The notes under the pieces were generated by a model. The model worked only from the letters and a program-made list of their open reading frames with translations. It did no database searches and was not told the origin of the DNA. From positions 1 to 32,507 of the forward strand of contig NTKV01000010.1 in NCBI GenBank assembly GCA_002457745.1: 32,507 nucleotides of DNA, given 5' to 3'. Of this stretch, positions 26,437 to 32,507 are shown piece by piece. Each line of letters begins with the position of its first letter. Positions within the stretch are counted from its first letter, which is position 1. A program made the translations under genes and the position numbers. This DNA comes from SAR116 cluster bacterium MED-G06 (GTDB taxonomy: Bacteria > Pseudomonadota > Alphaproteobacteria > Puniceispirillales > Puniceispirillaceae).

Positions 26437-27660
26437 CTATTTCGCCGCGACAAAAGCCTTCAGGTCGAAGGCCGGATCGCCGGCCTCTGCCGGTGTCGGT
26501 GACAGGCCTTTCTCAAGGCAGTTCTTGCCAAGCATATAGCCTGCCGGGTCACGCACCGCCTCGACCGCGCGAAGCCCGTCATCCGCATAGCTCCAGACAG
26601 AGAACCCACCTTCGCGCTTTCCAGCGCGCTGGACATGGCGCACCGTGTCACCCGCGGCCGGCACGATGCCGGCGGATTGCAACCTCACATCAAACTGTTC
26701 CGACCAGAACCAGGGGGCCTGATCGGCCGGCGGCTCATGCCCGGCAATGGCGGCGGCAGCGCGCTCGGCACTGTCCTGGGCGTTATGTACCGATTCAATG
26801 CGGAGTCCATGGGGGCTGCCGCGTCGCAAGGCGCTGTCGCCGATGGCATGGATGCCGGCCACCGTCGTTTCCATGCCGTCATCCACCAGAATTCCGTTGT
26901 CTGTCTCAGCCCCGGCGGCCATGGCAAGCGACATCTCCGGCACCACCCCGATGCCAACCACCAGCATGTCTGCGGCAAGCTGCTGGCCATCCTCCAATGT
27001 CACACCCCTGACAGCACCACCCTCAGAGTTGACCGAAGCCAGCGCCGCGCCAGTGATCACCCGGCTGCCAGCGTCGCTGTGAAGATGAGCAAAGAAGTCC
27101 GAGATTGGCGGGCTCGCCACCCGTGCCAGAAGGCGCGGGGCCGCCTCGACAATGGTGACCTTCTTGCCAGATTTTGCGAGCGTTGCCGCAACCTCCAGCC
27201 CGATATATCCGCCGCCAACCACAACCACCGACCCAGCCTGGTCTGCCGCGGCACGAAGCCGGCTGGCATCCCCCGGATGGCGAAGCTCGAACACGCCGGA
27301 AAGCCCCTCGGTCCCGGCAAGGCGGCGCGGCGTCGCGCCGGTCGCCAGCACCAGCCTGTCATAGGCATGAACACGTCCGTCGCCTGCCCTCACAAGGCGG
27401 GACTCGGGATCAACCGAGGTGACATCGCATCCGCCGATCAGCTCTATGTCATTGCTGGCAAACCAGTCCGGCTTGCGCAGAACAAAGCGGCCGTCATCTT
27501 CCGGATCCGCGGCAAGGAAGGCCTTTGAAAGGGGCGGGCGTTCCAGCGGCACGCCGTCAAGCCTGTCGATCAGCGTCAACGCCCCGGTGAAGCCGTTGCG
27601 GCGCATGGCGTCGGTAAATGCAATGCCGGCATGGCTTGCGCCTATGACGATGATGCGCAT
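26437..27660 (-). CDS. FAD-dependent NAD(P)H:ferredoxin/rubredoxin reductase-like
   Basis: MRIIVIGASHAGIAFTDAMRRNGFTGALTLID; LVLATGATPRRL; VVVVGGGYIGLEVAATLAKSGKKVTIVE; GIHAIGDSA. Confidence 0.9.
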   Translation of the reverse strand: MRIIVIGASHAGIAFTDAMRRNGFTGALTLIDRLDGVPLERPPLSKAFLAADPEDDGRFVLRKPDWFASNDIELIGGCDVTSVDPESRLVRAGDGRVHAYDRLVLATGATPRRLAGTEGLSGVFELRHPGDASRLRAAADQAGSVVVVGGGYIGLEVAATLAKSGKKVTIVEAAPRLLARVASPPISDFFAHLHSDAGSRVITGAALASVNSEGGAVRGVTLEDGQQLAADMLVVGIGVVPEMSLAMAAGAETDNGILVDDGMETTVAGIHAIGDSALRRGSPHGLRIESVHNAQDSAERAAAAIAGHEPPADQAPWFWSEQFDVRLQSAGIVPAAGDTVRHVQRAGKREGGFSVWSYADDGLRAVEAVRDPAGYMLGKNCLEKGLSPTPAEAGDPAFDLKAFVAAK

Positions 27661-27805
27661 GACGCGCTCTCCTCTTGAGCCAGATAATCAACCCTGTTCA
27701 CATTGACGTATCATGTAGCTCCGGGAATTGACAGGCAATGGCCTCGGTGCGACGTTGCGACGTCACTTTTGACACTCAATGGTGCGAATGCGGGAGGGCG
27801 GATCG

Positions 27806-29260
27806 ATGGCAGGGATCACGCAGGCCTACTGGCAGAACTATGTCGATGGCTCATGGATTGATGGCGGGGCCGGCCGGCTGACGGTCGAGAACCCCGGGAC
27901 CGGCGAGACGCTTGCCGAAATAGCCTGTGCCGACGCCGGCGATATTGACCGCGCGGTGGCGGCGGCCAAGGCCTGCCATGACAGTGGTGTTCTGACATCC
28001 CTGCGCCCGGTCGAGCGGGGCAGGATGGTGCGCGGTATGGGTGACTTTCTTCTGGCGAACCGCGAAGAGATCGCCGGGATGCTGACGCTGGAATCCGGCA
28101 AACCCTACTGGGAAGCGCTGATCGAGACCGATGGCGCGGCCCGCTATTTCGAATATTACGGCAACCAGGCGGAGACAGTGGAGGGCCGGTCGATCCCGCT
28201 TGGCGGTGACTATCTGGACTTCACCATATATGAGCCGTTCGGCGTGTCGGCACAGATCATCCCCTGGAACTATCCGCTGGAGATGACGGCGCGCGGGATC
28301 GCGGCAGCCATTGCCACCGGCAATGCCTGTGTTGTGAAAACGCCCGAGCTGGACCCGATCAGCAATATCTGGATGGCGCGCGCCGCCGAGGCTGTCGGCC
28401 TTCCGAAAGGCACGCTGAATATCCTGTGTGGCCATGGTCACGGCGCCGGGGCAGCGCTGTCGGCGCATCCTGATATCGGCAACATCGTCTTCACCGGATC
28501 GGTCGAGACCGGCATCAAGGTGGCCACCGCGGCGGCGGCGAATGTGAAGCCGGCGATCCTCGAGCTTGGGGGCAAGTCTGCCGCCATCATCATGCCGGAT
28601 GCCGATCTGGATGCGGTGATGGAATCGGTGCGCTGGGGAATCTATTTCAACGCTGGCCAGGTCTGCTCGGCGATGTCGCGGGTGATCGCCCACGAGGATG
28701 TCCATGACGAGATCGTCGATCGCTGTGTGGCGCTTGCCGAAGGCCTGTCGGTTGGCCCGGGAATCGACCGCCGCGAGTTTGGCGCGAATATGGGCTCGAT
28801 GGTTTCCGACCCGCAGCGCGACCGGGCCGAAGGGCTTGTCGAGGCAGCAGCAGCACAAGGCGCCACCATCGCCACCGGCGGGCGGCGCCTGAACCTTCCC
28901 GGGTCCTTCCTGGCACCAACCGTGATCTCGGACGTGACACCCGACATGCAGATTGCCGGCACCGAGGTGTTCGGACCCGTCCTGTCGGTGCTGAAAAGCG
29001 GGTCCGAGGATGACGCCATCGAGATCGCCAACAGCACCGAATACGGGCTTGTCGGCGGCATCTTCACCGCCGATATCGACGCCGCGCACCGCGCCGCCCG
29101 CCGCATCCGCGCCGGCCAGATCTTCATCAATGAATGGTTTGCCGGCGGGGTGGAGACACCCTTTGGCGGCTATGGCAAGTCAGGCTATGGCCGCGAGAAG
29201 GGCCGCGAGGCGCTGTGGAACTACGTCCAGACAAAGAACATCGCCTACCGGACGAGGTAG
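27806..29260 (+). CDS. NAD-dependent aldehyde dehydrogenase, betaine-aldehyde dehydrogenase-like
   Basis: SAQIIPWNYPLEM; IVFTGSVETGIKV; ILELGGKSAAII; FNAGQVCSAMSR. Start at MAGITQAYW. Confidence 0.93.
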   Translation: MAGITQAYWQNYVDGSWIDGGAGRLTVENPGTGETLAEIACADAGDIDRAVAAAKACHDSGVLTSLRPVERGRMVRGMGDFLLANREEIAGMLTLESGKPYWEALIETDGAARYFEYYGNQAETVEGRSIPLGGDYLDFTIYEPFGVSAQIIPWNYPLEMTARGIAAAIATGNACVVKTPELDPISNIWMARAAEAVGLPKGTLNILCGHGHGAGAALSAHPDIGNIVFTGSVETGIKVATAAAANVKPAILELGGKSAAIIMPDADLDAVMESVRWGIYFNAGQVCSAMSRVIAHEDVHDEIVDRCVALAEGLSVGPGIDRREFGANMGSMVSDPQRDRAEGLVEAAAAQGATIATGGRRLNLPGSFLAPTVISDVTPDMQIAGTEVFGPVLSVLKSGSEDDAIEIANSTEYGLVGGIFTADIDAAHRAARRIRAGQIFINEWFAGGVETPFGGYGKSGYGREKGREALWNYVQTKNIAYRTR

Positions 29261-29282
29261 GGCGGGGACCAAGCCCTTCTGC

Positions 29283-29651
29283 CTATCGCTGATCCTCACC
29301 ACCGAAGAGTGAGAGCTTCAGCGGGCGCACGGCCCCCATCCAGACAGCATGGTCGCGATGGTCACGCAACTCGTCCGCGGTCGTCGTCCCCGTGTTCGGA
29401 TGGGTGAAGATGGTCAGACCGCCCCGGTTCAGCGCCAGAAATGTGGTCACCGCCGCGAACAGCTCATGCGGGAATTCCAGCTGAATGCTGAAATCGGGAT
29501 GCGGGCCGACAGGCTTGTGGTGCCAGCGGCCATAGGTGATACCGGCGTCAGCTCCGAAATGCGCTTTCATCGACGCGACAAGCGCCTCGGCCCGCGGATG
29601 ACTGTCCGCGTCGAAATAGATATGGCTGTGCCAGCTGGCAGGATCAGCCAT
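29283..29651 (-). CDS. DOPA 4,5-dioxygenase family protein
   Basis: WHSHIYFDADSHPRAEALVASMKAHFGADAGITYGRWHHKPVGPHPDFSIQLEFP...LTIFTHPNTG typical of the small DOPA-dioxygenase family. Start at MADPASWHS. Confidence 0.85.
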   Translation of the reverse strand: MADPASWHSHIYFDADSHPRAEALVASMKAHFGADAGITYGRWHHKPVGPHPDFSIQLEFPHELFAAVTTFLALNRGGLTIFTHPNTGTTTADELRDHRDHAVWMGAVRPLKLSLFGGEDQR

Positions 29652-31161
29652 CGACCCCCTCTTCCGGCTGCCGGTCGGACAGATCGACCCAGATGGTCTT
29701 GATCTCGCAATACTGGTCATGCGCATGAATGCCGTTGTCGCGTCCGCCAAAGCCTGACTGCTTGTAACCGCCAAACGGCGTGGTGATATCACCCTCGCCA
29801 TAGCAGTTCACCGTGACCGTGCCGGCACGGATGGCGCGCGCAGCGCGCAGCGCGCGGCTGGCATGCGCGGTGAAGACCGAGGCGGCCAGCCCGTAATCGC
29901 TGTCATTGGCGACGGCGACAGCTTCATCCATGCTTTTGACCGTGATCACCGAGAGCACCGGCCCGAAGATCTCCTCGGTGGCAAGCCGGCTGTCGGCGCT
30001 CACACCATCAAAGATCGTCGGGGTCACGTAATTGCCCTCGACAGTGCCGCCAACCAGCGTCTCCACCCCCTTGCCAGCTTCGGCGAGATAGCCGCTGACC
30101 TTGGCGCAATGATCATCATCGATCAGGCTGCCAAGATGGTTTGACGGGTCAAGCGGGTCACCCATGCGCCAGTCACGAACCCGCGCCAGAATTTTCGGCA
30201 TCAGCGCCTCACGCACATCCTCATGGACAATCAGCCGCGAGGTGGCAGAGCAGTTCTCGCCCATATTCCAGAAGGCGCCATTCACCAGATGCTCGGCGAC
30301 AAGGTCCAGATTCTCGGCATCATCCATGACAATGGCCGGGTTCTTTCCACCGCATTCCAGAACCACCTTCTTCAGGTTGGAGTCCGCCGCATAGCGAAGG
30401 AAGCGCCGGCCTGTCTCGGTTGATCCGGTAAAGGACACCATGTCGATTCCCGGATGCAGTCCGATCGGCGCGCCGGCATCGGGGCCGGTGCCGGTGATGA
30501 TGTTGAGAACGCCGCGCGGCACACCGGCCTCCATCGCCAGTTCGGCGACCCGCAGCGCCGACAGGGATGTCTGCTCGGCAGGCTTGACCACCATCGAACA
30601 GCCGGCAGCCAGCGCCGGGCCGATCTTCCAGGCCAGCATCAGCAGTGGAAAATTCCACGGCAACACAGCACCGACGACACCGATCGGTTCGCGCACCACC
30701 ATCGCCACCGCGTCCTCACCAACCGGCGCTGTCTGGTCATAGAGCTTGTCGACAGCCTCGGCATGCCAGATCAGTGTGGTGATGGTCTCGGGAATATCGA
30801 TGGTGGCGCAATCACGAACGGGCTTGCCGGAATCCAACGACTCAAGCACTGCCAGCTCATGCCGGTTGCGACGGATCAGTTTGGCAAGGCGGATCAGCAC
30901 CTCCTTGCGTTCAGCCGGATGAAGACAGCGCCAGCGTCCGTCATCGAAGGCCTCGCGCGCCTTGCCGGCGGCAAAATCGACATCATCGGCATCGCAGGCT
31001 GCAATCTTCGCCAGCACCTTGCCGGTGGCCGGATTGACGCTGTCGAAGGTGGCGCCCGACACCGCCTTGCGAAATCCGCCATCGACAAAGGATGTCGAGG
31101 CCAGTGTCAGCCCCTCGGCAATCGCCTTGTATTCTTCATGGGTCAGCAGCTCTGACATCAT
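29644..31161 (-). CDS. Aldehyde dehydrogenase, PuuC-like
   Basis: VGAVLPWNFPLLMLAWKIGPALAAGC; SFTGSTETGRRFL; LECGGKNPAIVMDDA; MGENCSATSRL; GGYKQSGFGGRDNGIHAHDQY. Confidence 0.93.
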   Translation of the reverse strand: MMSELLTHEEYKAIAEGLTLASTSFVDGGFRKAVSGATFDSVNPATGKVLAKIAACDADDVDFAAGKAREAFDDGRWRCLHPAERKEVLIRLAKLIRRNRHELAVLESLDSGKPVRDCATIDIPETITTLIWHAEAVDKLYDQTAPVGEDAVAMVVREPIGVVGAVLPWNFPLLMLAWKIGPALAAGCSMVVKPAEQTSLSALRVAELAMEAGVPRGVLNIITGTGPDAGAPIGLHPGIDMVSFTGSTETGRRFLRYAADSNLKKVVLECGGKNPAIVMDDAENLDLVAEHLVNGAFWNMGENCSATSRLIVHEDVREALMPKILARVRDWRMGDPLDPSNHLGSLIDDDHCAKVSGYLAEAGKGVETLVGGTVEGNYVTPTIFDGVSADSRLATEEIFGPVLSVITVKSMDEAVAVANDSDYGLAASVFTAHASRALRAARAIRAGTVTVNCYGEGDITTPFGGYKQSGFGGRDNGIHAHDQYCEIKTIWVDLSDRQPEEGVDG

Positions 31162-32078
31162 TTGCCTCCCTTGTCGGCACTGGCCATCAGCTCGTTGATC
31201 GTGCGGTCCATGACCCTGATCACCTGTTCGAGGCTTCGTTTCTCGTCCTTGTTCAGATCACGCAGCGGCGCGCGCGGCGGTCCGGCCGGCAGCCCGCGAA
31301 TGGCACAGCCATATTTGATGCATTGCAGAAACTTGCCACCCTGTTCCAGCGTGCGCATCAGCGGCAGCATGGCCGACATGATCTTGCGACCAAGCGTGTA
31401 GTCACCGTCAACAACACAGGTCTTCCAGAGCGCCATATGAGCTTCCGGCGCGAAGTTGGACCCGGCACAGACCCAGGATTGCGCGCCCCAGGCAAAGAAT
31501 TCCAGCGCCTGGTCATCCATTCCGCAGCTGGTCTGGATGTGCGGATAGTCGCGTGCCAGCATATGCAGGCGGTTGATGTCACCGGAGCTTTCCTTGATCG
31601 CACAGAAATTCGGACTACGGCCAACCCGGTCGAGATATTCCTCGCTCATCTCGGCGGCCATCCGGCCAGGATAGTTGTAGAGCATGATCGGCAGGTTCGC
31701 CGCACGATCAATGGCAAGGGCATGCAGCGCGTTTTCGCGCGGCGTCGGCTGTGCATAGGGCGGCGTCGTCACCAGCAAGGCATCATACCCCATGCCGGCA
31801 ATCGCCTCGGCAAAGGCCACCGAATCCTCGGTGCGGATCGTGCCGGTACCGCCGATCATCGTCGCACGGGATCCGACAACCTCCTTGGCGCGTTTGAGCG
31901 ACTCCAGCCGTTCTTCAGTGCTGTGGGCATAATATTCACCCGTGGTGCCGCCGATGATGATGCCATCGACACCGGCACCGACCAGATGATCGAGAACCGT
32001 CGCAAAGCCGTCCCAGTCAATCTGCCCTTGGTCGTCCAACGGTGTGATGGCCGGCGTATAAATGCCCCTGAATTCCAT
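31158..32078 (-). CDS. Dihydrodipicolinate synthase/N-acetylneuraminate lyase family protein
   Basis: MEFRGIYTPAITPLDDQGQIDWDGFATVLDHLVGAGVDGIIIGGTTGEYYAHSTEER; IMLYNYPGRM; CAIKESSGD. Confidence 0.93.
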   Translation of the reverse strand: MEFRGIYTPAITPLDDQGQIDWDGFATVLDHLVGAGVDGIIIGGTTGEYYAHSTEERLESLKRAKEVVGSRATMIGGTGTIRTEDSVAFAEAIAGMGYDALLVTTPPYAQPTPRENALHALAIDRAANLPIMLYNYPGRMAAEMSEEYLDRVGRSPNFCAIKESSGDINRLHMLARDYPHIQTSCGMDDQALEFFAWGAQSWVCAGSNFAPEAHMALWKTCVVDGDYTLGRKIMSAMLPLMRTLEQGGKFLQCIKYGCAIRGLPAGPPRAPLRDLNKDEKRSLEQVIRVMDRTINELMASADKGGK

Positions 32079-32362
32079 AGTGTGCGGCGCTCCCTCGCCC
32101 TTTCGCCTGCGGGATCATGGCAAGCGCCATGTCATTCTGCAATAGACTAACGGAATGGCAGATGGGTCAACGACCCGAAACGCATCCGTTAAGCGATAAA
32201 CCCGTGCGGTTCACAACTTCACAAAAGATAAGGTTGTTAAGCCTTTTCTCCACACAGCCACACTTTTTCCGGTGTCTTCCCCAATTTGGTTGATGCGTGC
32301 GTATCAGTGGTAGGCTAGCCTTCCATTTGTGGCACAGTCTTTAAACCCATTTGGGGGCGACT

Positions 32363-32507
32363 TTGAAGTTGAAGTGCAGTCCCACATTTTTGGTTGCCGC
32401 CGCGATCACTTTTGCCGCCATCCTGCCATTGCCTGCGTCGGCTGAAAACAAGTCGGGCCTCGGTCTCGGCTTTGTCCAGATGCAGAAGCTTTGGAACGGT
32501 CTTATCA
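32363..32507 (+). CDS. Truncated 5' end of an exported protein (TTG start)
   Basis: (M)KLKCSPTFLVAAAITFAAILPLPASAENKSGLGLGFVQMQKLWNGLI: cleavable signal peptide; ggggg RBS-like upstream; open to the window edge. Confidence 0.6.
   Translation, partial: MKLKCSPTFLVAAAITFAAILPLPASAENKSGLGLGFVQMQKLWNGLI

Noticed and set aside
27851-29089. 412-aa minus-strand ORF opposite the betaine-aldehyde-dehydrogenase-like gene
   Set aside because: Antisense shadow of a well-supported ALDH; no family features.

Overview
The window is GC-rich, densely coded, and looks like chromosome from an alphaproteobacterium; a marine SAR116-like source is plausible, but that is inference from gene content. About 30 protein genes are supported. 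Left part (1-11.3 kb): TetR/COQ9-like protein, proC, YbjN-like, UbiK-like, lgt, MidA-like methyltransferase, pgeF-like, prs, rplY, pth, ychF, dienelactone hydrolase and a DMT transporter. Middle (11.3-18.8 kb): cytochrome bc1 operon, hemF, cca/DUF6111/NUDIX/DUF1285 operon, and an unassigned 259-aa protein. Then an ArsR regulator, TauE/SafE, TIGR02186 and UspA module, a cyclophilin, RarD and a cold-shock protein (19.2-24.1 kb). Right part (24.1-32.1 kb): a DmdA-like DMSP demethylase, L-threonine aldolase, FAD reductase, two aldehyde dehydrogenases, a DOPA-4,5-dioxygenase-like protein and a DHDPS-family enzyme. The right edge cuts a signal-peptide gene. No tRNA, rRNA, CRISPR array or transposase was recognised. 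The strongest leads are: a structured leader with a cUUCGg hairpin in the ltaE-dmdA gap; a cysteine-less BigR/SqrR-like regulator in a sulfur-associated module with inverted repeats and an AT-rich island upstream; hairpins in front of cspA and rplY; several small tandem repeats; and an unassigned DHDPS/ALDH/dioxygenase-like operon. No wholly new system could be demonstrated from sequence alone.
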